64,000 nt of DNA from Haliaeetus albicilla (Eukaryota > Chordata > Aves > Accipitriformes > Accipitridae): positions 806,001 to 870,000 of the forward strand of contig NC_091498.1 of the NCBI RefSeq assembly GCF_947461875.1, in the 5' to 3' direction. Position numbers and translations under genes: made by a program. Shown here in pieces: positions 36,556 through 49,240 of this stretch (position 1 is the stretch's first letter; every line of letters begins with the position of its first letter). A model generated the notes under the pieces. That model was given only the letters and a program-made list of their open reading frames with translations, did not search any database and was not told the DNA's origin.

Positions 36556-38199
36556 ATTTGATCATCACTTATTCCCTTCCCACCCCGTATTCCTGGCTGT
36601 CAGAAGAATAATTAGCAAACGTTTGTGGAGAATTTCAGAGTCCGTTCACCAACTCGCAGGAGGCTTAGGCTGTGAATATGAAATAACAATTAACTACCCG
36701 GAGAAGTGCAACGCTCACAACGTTTTCCCCTATTCCCAGTGGGCAGGAGGGCTGCTCCCTTAGACATGGACATTGTTTAGCAAAAAACTCCAGCAAATCA
36801 AAAGATCTGCATAAGCCCTGGGTACAAAAAAACCAAAGCATGTAGATTTTAATGACCAGGAAAAAGTGAGTTGAAGGTTTGTGGCCTTTCACAGTAGACC
36901 ATTTGCAAATCCTTCTGCTCCAGAGGCTTCCTCAGGTCTGCAAGTCATAGCAAATGCTAAAAAAATATTTTTTATGCAAGATCAACTTTGGAGTGAAATA
37001 CAGAAATGTACAAAGAAATCTCAGTTGACCATCTGGCTCTAACGTTCCCAAAGCTCGTAGCCATTTATCTCTGTCCAAAAGTGTGCTTTAAAGATGCAAC
37101 AGGAATCTTCCTTTGTAGAGAGAATTTGTGAGTGTATGTTTGGCCTTCAAACATGTTAAACTGAACACCAAAGCCTATGGGAAGTACATAAACACCAGAG
37201 AACAAACAAGCTTGCTTCATACCTGAAATGAAGCTTGATTTTGGATGCAGAAATGTGTTTATTTTCTTGGAAAGAAACAGGCCCTGGCCTTTCAGCTGTT
37301 ACAGATTTTCTCAAGGGAATAATTTTTCTAGCAAACCTTGTTCCTTCTGTAATCCTTTGTAACAACTCACCGAGTCATGCTGCCCTAGCTTTAAAAATAC
37401 ATTTTCAAAGCCCATTAGCAAATTCACAGGTTTTTTTTATACACTGAGAATTAAAGTGGAAACATAAGACCTAGCAAATTATTTTCGCTTTATATACGGT
37501 CTCCCTAGTAAACAAGTGTTGCAAGAGCCTGTGTGCTGTCGGCAGAGCACTGAGGGATGGAGAACAGAATGTGGTCACATGTGGTTTTATTCAGTGAGTT
37601 ATTTATATAATCTGAAGTATAGTAACAATCTCCTTGGATCCCGAGGCTCCCAGATCCGCAGCCCCTGCAGGCGGTGCTCCTTGGCTTTCCCACCGTGTAT
37701 ACAGAGACGCCCCTGAGCTCCGAGTGCTTCGCTTCTGCACGTCACTGCTCAGTCAAGATCCTTATTCCAGGAGTGAGCTTGGACCCGCGGGGCTCCCAGG
37801 CATGTTTCCCGAGTCGTGTCTTGGTGCTCCCCTGATAGAGCATCCCACATCCTGATGCTTCCCTGGCCCCGTGGCTGTTCAGCATCACCTGTGCTGGGGA
37901 CTGGTCAGGAGGGTTTTTTGACAATGTCTGAAGGATGTCAGGGTGTCCCAGGAGACAGTGTGACCCCATCCTCCCTGGTTCTGATCTCCCTCCGCCTTCC
38001 CAAAGGCCTGATTTTACGTCTAGAGATGTCCAAAAGCACCGTGAGTCTGTCTCCTCGCTTCCTCTGCATTCCGTGACAGCCAGCACCTCCTCTGCTGCCC
38101 TCCCAAAGCAGCCCCACAGAAGCGATGCCCTCTGTTTCCCACACACCCTTGCCCTGCGGGCCAGATCTGGCTGCACGGTGATGGGCACCGCTGCGCCCC

Positions 38200-38770
38200 A
38201 TGTCCGCATCCTCTGGGGCGACTGGGGAGCGGGACCCCCTGCCCCGGCCCCAGGAGCCGGCACCACAGCACGCCTCGTTTCTCCAAGCGGGTTCAAGACG
38301 GGTGGCTGGAGACTCTGTATTTCCCACCAGAAACAGTGGCTGGAGGTGCCGAGCTCGGTCCCGAGCGGCTCAGCTGGGAGTGAGCTCTTGCTGCTGGCTG
38401 GACGCGGCGTCGGAGCGACAGCGAGCGTGTGGCGACGGCTGTCAGGGCGGCGTGGAGGTCGGCGGCGCCGTGGCCGGCCTCCGCTCCGGGCACACTCCGA
38501 GTGTGTGGCATGCACTGGCTTGTTTTCTAAGTGATGCCGTGGAAGATGCCGGTGCCAGGGCTTGCTCTGCCTCCGTTGGGAAGCTGCTGGGAGCACAGCG
38601 AGGAGGAAGGCGCGGGTGCCAGGGAGCCCAGGGGAGCAGCAGCAGCCTCGGGGCAGGAGGAGCCGAGCAAGCGGCGGTGGCCGAAGGTATCCCGGCCCTC
38701 GGTGCCCACCTCCCACCCGGGGGTCCCGCCTGGCACAGGTGGGAGCTCTGCCTTCGCGGCTGTGGGATCA
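38200..38770. other. Orphan CpG island
   Basis: GC-rich block with a dense core at about 38,345-38,520 holding about 23 CpG in roughly 175 bp. No supported gene touches it. In birds such density usually marks a promoter, so an unannotated transcript or non-coding first exon is possible; direction is unknown. Confidence 0.65.
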
Positions 38771-40828
38771 ACTACGCAACATTGCAGACTAGTGGTATGA
38801 CCGGAGATCAGCTGGTGGGTGGAGTGCGGGCTGAAGAAGGCCAGATGAGGTCTGAGCAAACCTGCGGTTGTCATAAAATAGCTGATCCGCTCGCTCGAAA
38901 GAAATGTTTTTAATCTCACTGGCATTAGAGGTTACAGTCAGTCATTCTCCAGGCAGGTGAATGGAATTCTTTATTGTGGCTATTTGGTTATATCTTGAAT
39001 AGCAATAAGGATTATCCTCCAGATTTCTGCATCTCACTTGGAGCCCCTAGCATGTGTTTATAATTTTCCTCTCCCTTTCAGGCAATGCCAGCAATCTCCT
39101 GAAGTTCTTAAACTGAACCTGTGAAATTTAATGGCTGGCCAGTGTATCTGACATATTCTTCTAAAATACTGTTTCAAGTGTGCTTCTTATACTGATTTAT
39201 GATTTTTTTTCTCCAACAAAGTATCCACTGTATTTTATCAGTAGTATTTCTCATGCCGTTCTTTGTCAGAAAGGAAGGTCAGGCCAACAATGCTTCTATG
39301 AATTTCCAAGGAGGAGCAGTAGGTGGCTGGCTTGGATTTCTTTAGTCTGTCTTTGCTGGTTTAAACAGGCCAAGGCTTTGTCATGGCAGGCACTATCAGA
39401 GGTCTAGGGCTGGCCAGGTTCTGCCCCTTGACCCAAGTGCTGAAGCCGGCGTGGTTGCAGACACACGAACAGGAGCAGGTTGGGGTCCTGGGCAGCGGTG
39501 CCGGCTCCGGGGACACCCTGTCCCACCAGCGGTGCTGGGCTGGTACCGTGCAGGCATTGGTGTCGTGTTCCAGTGCGCGCAGCTCAGACATGCTTCTCCG
39601 CTCTTGGTTGCTTTTCTTTTATGAGCCAGTAGTTTAAAACTTGAAATAAACAATGATAATTGCCTGATTTGAGGGGAGGACACTGCTTCTCTTCCTGAGC
39701 CAACGGAATGACAATTTGTCAGAACATAAAAATGCTGTAGGCTTTCCCTCCACGCACGCTGCTCCCACCGCAGCCGGTCGGTTGACTTGGGACACTCCAG
39801 CGTCCCAGTACCAGATTTTGGGGAACCTCTTGTGTCATGTTGTCACCCTGGGGCGCACCTGAGGCTGGTGCCTGGCATGGCACGGGGGCAGCCGGCTCGG
39901 CTCCGGGGCAGCGCATGCAGCGGGTTTGCAGGCAGCGTTCGGTGGCAGGCGGGATGCTGAGCTTCATGAATCTGGAATTGCAAATGTAGGGTTGTGGTAA
40001 TGAGGGAATTCAATGAATCCACAGATTTCATATCTCTGCTGACCCTTTGTGGCCCATAAAGGGTCTAAATACTGATTCCTCTTGTCTGTGGCCAAGAGGG
40101 AACAGTTAGTTCTTGTTTTTGAACAAGGCGGCATCATCTGGCAGCGGATTTGAGGCTTTATGGAGTCATAGTCTCTGTTTCTCAAAAGCTTTTTTCAGAA
40201 GTAATTTCTCTCACTGAACCTTTAATTGCTGCCCTCGCCCTGTTGCAGCCCTTCCCTGCTCTTGTCGCATCCTCAGCCGTCATGTCCTTGTCTGATGTGT
40301 GTCGTGGAGGTGCACATACGGTGAATGGTTTAACCTAAAGAGGCTCTGCTTCCCACCCCTGGGCACCGTGCACACAGATCCTGGCTCTCCTCTGCCAAGA
40401 AGCCATGAGCAGGCAGAAGGAGGTGGCAATGCCGAGACGAGGAGCTGCGCCGGGATATTGCACAACTGCGAGGGTTTACAGGAGGGATCCGGCTGCACCA
40501 CGCACCAACGCGCGCCAGGAGGAGGCTGGCAGAGAAACTTCTTTTCTTTTCTATTCAAATTGTCATCCCACCCCTGTCACCGCCACAGCCAAGTGTTTCC
40601 AGCTTCCACATGTAATGACACAAGGCAATCTGCCACCTTGCCTTCCAACGTCCCCCCGGGGCAAGCCGCGGTGGGCACCGGCACTGTCGCCGTCCCTGCT
40701 CCCACCTTGCGGCACTGGGGCTCCTGCCGTGCCACCCCTGCCCCGGCTCCCTGCAGCCTCTCCTCCAGCCCGGTGCCCACGGCAGAGGGGTGACTGCTGC
40801 CTCCCGTCGTCTGCAGCTGCCCAGCCCA

Positions 40829-40870
40829 GTGCCCGGTGCCCGGTGCCTGGTGCCTGGCGCCCGGTGCCCG
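40829..40870 (+). repeat. Heptamer repeat (GTGCCCG)6
   Basis: Six consecutive 7-bp units: GTGCCCG twice, GTGCCTG twice, GCGCCCG, then GTGCCCG. Sits in a GC-rich stretch of the gene-free flank. Confidence 0.9.
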
Positions 40871-41509
40871 GCACCTTGGCCCCAAACACCCTGAGCATGG
40901 CCTCGGAAGCCGCTGAAGCTGAGACCCACAGCCTGGGACAGACAGGCTCTTTTCCAGCCGAGCAGAAATCCACGGCTTGGCTCTCTGCTCTCTCCCATCT
41001 GCCCAAGTTTATTTTCCTTGTTTTCTGTTTATGAGCTAGGCGAGTATTGAATTTCCTGAAGTCATTGCCATCCATTGCCACAGGTCTCACACACAAAGAC
41101 TCCCTCGGTGCCAGGATCCAAGTTTTGCAATTGGACCGGTTCCCTTTCCCTCCAACCATTGTGGAAACAGCCTTTGTTTTGCTTCTGGATCTTGTTCATC
41201 AGGCCCAAATCAAGGGCCACTCTCCAAAGCCTGGGTTTTTTGAAATTCGATTTCACTGCTTTAATGAAAACAGCATATTTCAGGGGACAGGGCTGAGGTC
41301 CTTGAACAGTAGGATTTTTTCTGCAGGACTTGTATATCTCTGCAAAAGCTGCGCTGTCCAGTCCTGCCAGTTCCCTCTGAATAGCAGGAACTGGAGGGAC
41401 GGGGCACGAAGGCTCCTAAGGGACCTGTTAGAAGAGAAAGCTGGCTCAGAATCTTCATCCCAGCTGCAGACTGACAGCCAAGGCTGAACACCCCACGCCC
41501 TCGGAGAGG

Positions 41510-41680
41510 TCGGGGAGCCTGGCAGGCACGGGAGCCTCCTCGCCGTGTGCGCAGGGAGCAGGCTGCGGCAGCGGCTGCGCAGGATCGGCTGCGGCGGAGC
41601 GGGAACTGCCGCCGCCGCGTTCCCGCTCCTCCAGGGCCCCGGTGCCTCTCCGGCCCCGAGGAATGCGGCTCCTTTCACTG
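41510..41680. other. Orphan CpG island
   Basis: About 22 CpG in about 155 bp, including GCGGCGGAGCGGG and GCCGCCGCCGCG. Not linked to any recognised exon. A candidate promoter by composition alone. Confidence 0.6.
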
Positions 41681-42139
41681 GAGCCACTCGTCGCCTCTGG
41701 TGGGAGATGCCTCTGCACTGTGTCCTGGCAAAGGACAGCCGTGCTCCTCCGTCCTGCGCAAGGCAGTCGCACCGACCTCAGACTTCCCGATGAAAACCCC
41801 ATTTATTCTGGGCCTGTAGGAGAGGAATCCCCGTAACTGCATGCTCAGGCATGTGCCACAACTGCCCTCGTGTATGTCAGAGCCAGGGAACGTTTCTGTA
41901 ATCACCCATTTTTATTTAATTGCAACGCCCCTGTCCCACTAACTGTTCCAGATGCTCTAATGGTTCCTAGCTCTGGGCTCTAAAACATGCTGTTCTTTTC
42001 ACCCTGGTCCCCGCCCTTCAAGCACAAACAATGGTTTTGCTGGTTTTTGAGCCTTTTGTGTGCCAACGGGATGTGGGGAGAGAATCCCCTCCATGCCAAA
42101 TTCAGTTGATAATAAAAAACAGGAAAGGAGCTCGATGCC

Positions 42140-42640
42140 AGCTTAGAAGGAGCTGAGCAGCCCCGGTCTGCTCGCCGCGGCGTGCGGATGTCGCCATCGC
42201 CCAGCAGCGGGGTGGGATGCGGGGGGAGGTGAGGGGAGAGGGACGGGGCGGAGGAGGCTGAAGTTTCACAGAGGGGCTTCGTTGAACCCTATGAGTCCGC
42301 ACACGCCAGCAGAGATTCTCCCCATGGCCCCTGGCCGTGGCTGCAGCGCCCGGCAGGTGCTGGCTGCTCCCGACGAGCACCAGGGATGGTGCGGGGGCGA
42401 GGCGACCACCGCGGACCACGGCAGCCTGGGCAGAGCCCTGTGCCGGGCACACCCGGGCGCTGCCTTTGAGCACCGGGAGGAGTACCAGGGGCTGCGAGCA
42501 TCCCCTGCCACGGCAATGCCGCTACCAGCACGCCCGCAGCCTGCCCCGCCAGCAGCCGGCGGATGCTGCGCTCGCGCTGCTGGCACCGCTGCCCTTCACG
42601 GTGACTACTGGCCATGGGCAGGCGGCAAAGGCTTGTCCCT
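42140..42640. other. GC-rich, CpG-bearing block
   Basis: CpG-rich over about 500 bp but less dense than the cores at 38.4 and 41.6 kb. Contains several long open frames in both strands that look compositional. No recognisable exon. Confidence 0.45.
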
Positions 42641-45600
42641 GTGGGACCCCTGGCCCAGCCTTCTCAGCAGCCGGGCTGGGAAGCCTGGCTGCTCCGTCCT
42701 GCCCACTGCGCGACTGTTGTGGGGCACTGATGGCCCCGGTTATTAACAGCCTAGCGTCACCTTCGCTGTCCCTTGGGGGAGCAGTTATCCCTGTCTCCGT
42801 GCTGATGGCAGAGATGGGGAGGAGCAGCCCTGGCTGCAGCCGGGAAATTGGTGTTATCAGCACTGGGGACACATGGGGCTGGTGGCTGGAGGAAGAGGAC
42901 CCTGGCTCCCAGGACTGCTTGTTGCTATAGTCTCTGCAGGTTCCTACATCTCCTCTTTTATCCCTTCTTTATATATATTTCAGAATGATATAAATTCTCC
43001 GCTATGAACCCCGCTGTGTGAGCACAAAAGAGAAGTTGCAGGCGGGCCCAAGAGAAAGGGAGGATAAAAAAAACCACAGGAGAAAATTAATAAAGCATTT
43101 GAGAAAGGGAGGGGGCGCCTCGCTGGGAAAGTGTGTAGCACACAGGGCTCCCCAAAGCACATCAAAGCCTGACTCTGAAATTAGCCCAACTGTTGGGAAT
43201 GTAAAGCAGGGGATTCTCCCACTGGGCTGTGGATTGAGAGTCTCCCCACGGGCTGCGAGGCACTGACATTTGTATTTATCCAGGCTAGAAGCTCCATCAT
43301 GGAGCTTTTCAAAGGGCACTGCTGGGACGCAGCAGGCCACCTCCCCAGCATGGCAAACACTGCACTTTTAATTACTGCTCCGAGACGGCACATGTGCCCG
43401 ACCCCCACACTAATTCTTGTTGCAATTACAGCGATCTAATTGAGTTTATTCACTCTCTGCAGCTTTTGTGTCTTTCTTTCTTGCACTCCCTGCCGGTGAG
43501 AGCCGGGGCCTCCATTGATCTGCTAGGTAGTAATATGGGCAATGCCGGCGTGCCGCCCCTCGGGGTCCCGCCAGCCTTATTGTGTCCATTGAGCTGCCGT
43601 CGCTGCTGGGAAATGCCAAATCCCTCCCGAGCCAGAGCCCTGCCCGGCAGCGGGGTGACCCCTCCACCAGCTCAGACGCCGAGCCGCGCTCGCAGCATTT
43701 CACCACGGCCGCGTGCGGCGTGTGCTCGACATTTTGTTTGGAGAAGCAATTTTACATTTTTATAGGAAAATTACTTCCAATTAACAGAGAACTTATGCCA
43801 TGGAAGTCACAAATAGGCTCTCTGCGTGCGGGGATGATGAGCTGTCCAATGGGGACCATAAAGGTCTCCAGCGACGTTCATGCAGCTGGAGGAGAAGCCG
43901 CAGCCTTTTGGCCCCGGGCAGTCGGGGGGCCCGTGTCCCCTCGTCTCGCTTTCTGCAGTTGCCCCAGGGAGGTGTGAGACCCAGTAGGTTCCCAACCAGA
44001 AAATGCACCTGCTTTTGGAAAGGGGGGTCCCTGGGCGCTGCCGCCGTCTCCCTGTTGCCCATGTGCTCTGTGCCCGGCGAGCATCGCCTGCCCTGCAACG
44101 CCTATAGCGGAGGCTGCGGAGCTCGCCAGAAAAGTGCCTTAGCAGTAAGCCCGTTATTAGCCAGGTACCTAGACCTCTGTGCCTAGTGGATGCAATTACA
44201 TATCTAAATAATTATCTCATTACAGGCTGGTGGCCGTGCCTTGCACCTGCAGCAGACTCTGGCAAGCACTGCGGGGTCTGGAACGAGGACCCAGCCGTCT
44301 TCTGCCCAGCGGGGCCGGGTGGCATTAGGGAGTCCCAGGCGTGTTATTGGGAAGAGCCCCTGGATGCCGCCCCTCCTTTGTTTTTTTTATATGCTAGCAA
44401 ATGTTGATGTCTAGTGGAAAAAAAAAAAATCTCCCCCATTTGCAAGCTACCCTTGGAAATATTTTAATTTTGACTAGAAATCAAATCAAAATCCACTTAG
44501 TTTTTTGATAAAATCCAGTTAGGTTTTTTGGTTTCTTTGGGAGTAGATTTCACCTCCTCTTTTCCATCACTCTCAGCTCTTCTTTCTGTTTTTTCACTTC
44601 CCTCCTTGCTGTCTCCCTCGATTACGGGGCAGTGGGGGGACATGAACCACGGTCCCAGCCCAGCACCCCAGCCACAGGGTCTGCTGCCACTGCTTGCTGG
44701 AGTGGCCTCCTGCTTTTTCAAGCCTATTTGATGAACAATAATAAAAATAAAGCATAACAGTGCTTGAAATTAAAACTTTCTCGTGCAATATTAACTGAAG
44801 AAATGCTGGACCTTCTGCAGGGAAACGAAACGGGGCATGCACCTGAGACGGCCAGCGGGCAGTGGTGCCAGGACCAAGCACCCGTGGGAGCAGCCATGCG
44901 ACAGCCGCCATGCCGCAGGGGGAGCCGGGACCCCTGGGGACACCCCCCATCCCCAGAGGCTCCGGGAGAAGAACCTTTTCTTGGAGAGCCCTGGTGGGAA
45001 CATCTGCCCGTGGCTTCTGTGGATGCTCTCGAAGAGGGAGCTGAGCAGACACATGGTAACTGGCAACCAGCCCAATGAGGGAGGAGGGGGAGGAATTAAC
45101 TCTCATTTAAGTCCACTTTTGTTGTAAATAAACTATAATCACTTCAAACCTTTTGCTTAATCAGAAAAGGATGTTGAACATTAAGCAAACAGTCGGCAGG
45201 CTTGTCTTACTGCTGGATTAGAGATATTAAATGCCAGCAATACTTGCTTTTTTTAATCTGTCCTGCAGCTGCATTATTAAAACAAACACATTTGCAGACC
45301 TGCAAAAAACCTAAATGAAAACAAAAGATGAGATTGAAGCTTTCCCAAGGGCAATATCTGAAATCTGGACAATTTTAAAATCTACGTTTAGTCTTCATCT
45401 TTTGAACCAAATAATGGAGGGAAATGACACATAATAAAATTAACCACTGGAATTAGCAGCATATTCTCTAACTGAGCCAGGTTAAAATCTAGTAACCTCT
45501 GGCGGTGCGGAGATGGCACCACCAGAGCCCGCACACTGCTCCCCATCAGCACGGCCTGGGGCTCCTTCTGCGGTCCTGGTTTTCTGTTGGAGAGACCAAA

Positions 45601-48600
45601 CAGCCTTTGGTCTTACAAGGATGCAACTTTTTGCAGTAACTGGTGTTTTTTCTTAAAGCTCCAACTTCTGGACTCCAGTGAGTGCACCCAGAGGGAGACT
45701 TTTGCAGGAGTTCATTAAACTCTCACCTTTTTTTGAAAAAAATGAAGGTTTCTCGCTTCCTTGGTGGCAGAGAAAAGCTTGAAAGTATGATGCCTAAGAG
45801 TCCATCTGGAGCTGAAGAGAAGCACATATTCATCATTTTTTCAAGATTTGAGCACTTGTGCTGGCCAGGGAGCCGCAGCCGGGTCCCGAGAGCTTCAAGA
45901 AGCCCCAGGGAGAGCTGAAGGGACATGGCCAGCGTCTGCCAGGGCGTGAAACTCTGCTTTCCCAGAACTGCCCCCAAAATAGGTAACAGGGGGACGGGCA
46001 GGGGCACAGCCCGGGTGCGGGGGTGATGGCGACAGCCGGTGCATCATGGGGTGGCCCCGGCTGGAGCGAGCAGATCCCCAGAGCGCAGCACGCCGGGCAG
46101 CTGCCCACCTTGGGACCCAGCCCCGGGGGGGCACCGAGGACGAGGCATCACCCTGCGAGGACAAGGAGCAAGAGCACAGGGTCCTGCCCTCGGACTGGGG
46201 TGCAAGCGGGCCCCTCCTCGCCCAGCTGGAGTTACGCAGCCTCTGCCACCCTGCCCAGAGCTCTGGCATCCTTTTGTTCCTCCCTCCAGCCCCGGGGACA
46301 ATAAAACCAGATTTTAAAGGAACCAGAGGAAAATGCCAGCTCCGCGGGGCTGGGTAGGCTGGGACGTGCAGCTGTCTCAGGACGGCAGAGTTAAAGTGAG
46401 TGTCCGTTGCTAACAGGGATGCCAGCCAGCAATTTATTTTCCACATTAATTTTGATTATGAGTTCTTATATGGTTGCAGAGGCCAATTTTCACAAGGGAA
46501 ATTTCCCCCCTACACACACAGGACAACAAATCAGATTGACCTAAAGTTGTTCTTTCCTAAATTTCTTGTGGAATCTTGGCTGGATACAAGTTGTCTCAAA
46601 TGCAATTACACTGTCATAAATAATTTTCCACCTCTTTTTTCTGTCTCAACCATCCCGCTCCCCTGCGGTCAGTGGAAATTTCCCCCTTTTATTAGGTTAG
46701 ACTCATTGGCACTAAGAAAAACTCTGTGCTCATGGCATCATTGTCTGCACTGAGCCAAATCCTCAGAGATCTCCCTCCCACTAACACAAAAGCTGGGGAC
46801 AGGGCTGGATAGCGAAGCCTGCAGCTGGGTGATGAGCTGCCACCCTTCCCCGAGCCCGTGGTCTCCTTGCCTGGACTGGGGAAACACCAACCCGAGTGCC
46901 ATTAGCTTTGAGTACCCACATAGACCTTGGGGAGCTCAGGAGCCGGAGCATCAGCTCTCCACTGGGGTGAGGAGGTACGGGTTAAAGCTTGTGCTTCGAG
47001 TCAAATACGTGCTAGAAATGCTTTGCTGCAGTTAGATGCTAGTGAAGGGTTATTATACACACATTTCTCAAGTTTTTGGCCAAAATACACCGTTTTCTAG
47101 CGCCTGCTCAGCTCCTGAGCCACTCCCTGCGCTTTCCTCATGGCAGAGGCAGTCGTATGTGGCCGAGTCCTTCCAGACAAAGGGCTCAGCAATGTGACTA
47201 ACATCTGCCACATGTGGACACGTCCTTCTGCTATTTAGTACTTGACTGTGCTCTTTTTTACTGTGCCTTTCATATGAGCTGCATCCCCAAACCACTTCAC
47301 AGAGCAGACTAATTAAAATCATGGGTACAAAGCCATGCAGGGAGAAAAAGCCCTCTTTAAGCCTTCCAGAGAGTGGGGGGGTCACGTTCAGTCCCCAGGC
47401 TGCTCTGCAGGGTAAGGGGCAGATCCCTCCCTGGGCTCAGTCACACCCAGGCCAAGCCTGGGCAGATTTCATTAATTCAGCCCCTTCAAGGGCTGGTAAA
47501 CACTTTTCAAGGGTCATTAGAAGTATTACTGGTCCTGAAAGCCCCGTGTTCCTAGCGGGACCAGTGCACTCTGGCTGCCAGCAGGAGCTGGGGCACGCGG
47601 CAGAGTGGGACAGCCATGGTGGGGATGGTGGGAGGCTGCGGCTGCCCCTGGGTTTATCCCTGAGGAGCTGCCCAGCTCCTCCACATTTCCAAACATGAGG
47701 ATGCTGCCTCTGCCGCCAACTGAAGGGGGAAGGACTGAGTGTCCTCAGCCTTTGCAAACCGCTCCGGGTGCCTGCCGGCAGTCTGCAGGACACGAACGGG
47801 GCGTCTCAGGCTACAGATCCAGTTTTGCAATGGTGCAGTAAAGCCTCAAACAGTTGGATGCATCATCTGCAGTGAGAGGTTTGTTTCTTGACACTTACTT
47901 CACTGCCCTCCCAGACATGGGACTGTCTCGCTCTGTCCTTACAGGGGTTCTGGTTTTTGTCCGAATGAGGAGCGCTCATCCTCTTCCCATTCCCGTGACT
48001 GTGTGTTTTGAATTAAATCATATCGGAGACATTCAGGAAAGTGTGAAGTAATTTTTATTTAGAGGATGAAGAAGTGTGGGGGAAATAAAATAAGATGATT
48101 TGATGAAATTGTGCTGTCCAATATTAGTAACCGATTAACAGGAAAATATAGAGGAGTCTGCAGCCATGAGCCATGTGAGAGCACTGCCAAGACTGCGAGC
48201 CATATTACTCAATAAGTGGAAAGTCCAGGTAAAGCCCATCCCCTGGCTACACATGTGGTAGTGATTTGGGCAGATCCTCTGTAAGAGCGGCTGACATCAT
48301 GGCGAGAGGTATTTACAGCCGACAAGGAGAGCTCGGCACGGACCTTGGCCCCCCTCCCCTTTTTTTTTGTTTTATTCTGAGCTGTTATTATAAAGTATTA
48401 TTTATGAAGTGGTGAGAGCATGAGCAGCACAGCCCTGCCAAACTTAAAGCACTTTTCATTTAACAGAATGAAAATTATTTTAACATGAGTATCTGAAGCA
48501 AAGATTCGCGGGTTCTGGACAGCTTTATAGAGGCAGGCTATAAATTCTGAGCTCGCAAATGTATTTTCTTCACCAATAGGCTTCTCTTCACCTCTGAAAG

Positions 48601-48944
48601 TTTATTTTCAATAAACACAAGCTAACGCTCCAACAGTTTCCAGAGGAGGATGTTAGCAGCTCTTACTGTATCTAATCAACTGCGATCCGTGAATCGTTCC
48701 AGCGAGACACTTAGAGACATGTTTTCGTGCCGTCCCAGCACTGCGCTATTGCACAAGGCTCACCTCCAGCTGCCGGGGTCAGGGGGGAGCATCGCTACGG
48801 GCTCATCCATTACAGACCTGATCCAAGGCCACCAGCGGCAGCAGGACTCGTTCCGCTGACATCTCTGAGCTTTCCATTAAGCTGCAACAGAACAAATGTC
48901 TATTCGGTGCACCCACTTAACTCCTCTGACAGAGGTCAAGCTCT

Positions 48945-49240
48945 GAGTCCATGGGAACGGGCCAGCCCGGGCTGCGAGCGGAGCCCTCACCCACCCCGAG
49001 CTCCAGCAGTGCCGGCCGCACCGGCCCCAACCCGGCTGCCCGCGCCGGAGAGGTTCCCTCAAAGAGGAAAGGGAGAGGCACCCCGCTCCCTTCCCCTCTC
49101 CATGCCGCCGCTGTCCCTTCGGTCGCGGTGGGCTGCTTGCCCCCCAGTGCGGGAGGACGCCCTGCAGAGAGCGACCGCTTGTCCCTCGGGCGATTCGGGA
49201 AGGCACTTGAACCCTGCCCCGGCAGCAGCCGCCTTCTTGC
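48945..49240. other. Orphan CpG island
   Basis: Roughly 26 CpG over 260 bp (for example GCCGGCCGCACCGGCC and CCCGCGCCGG), sharply bounded on the left by AT-rich DNA at 48,050-48,650. No gene recognised. Confidence 0.55.

Larger units (their letters stand above)
19890..38199. other. Gene-free flank, first part
   Basis: Eighteen kilobases without a recognisable coding exon. It holds the CR1 remnant at 22.2 kb, two homeodomain-type palindromes at 29.1 and 31.55 kb, and the short AT repeat at 36.5 kb. Alternating AT-rich and moderately GC-rich patches resemble an intergenic regulatory region. Confidence 0.5.

Noticed and set aside
37742..38716. 324-codon minus-strand open frame
   Set aside because: Lies over a CpG island, has Pro/Arg/Gly-rich low-complexity content, overlaps long frames on the other strand and resembles no known protein.
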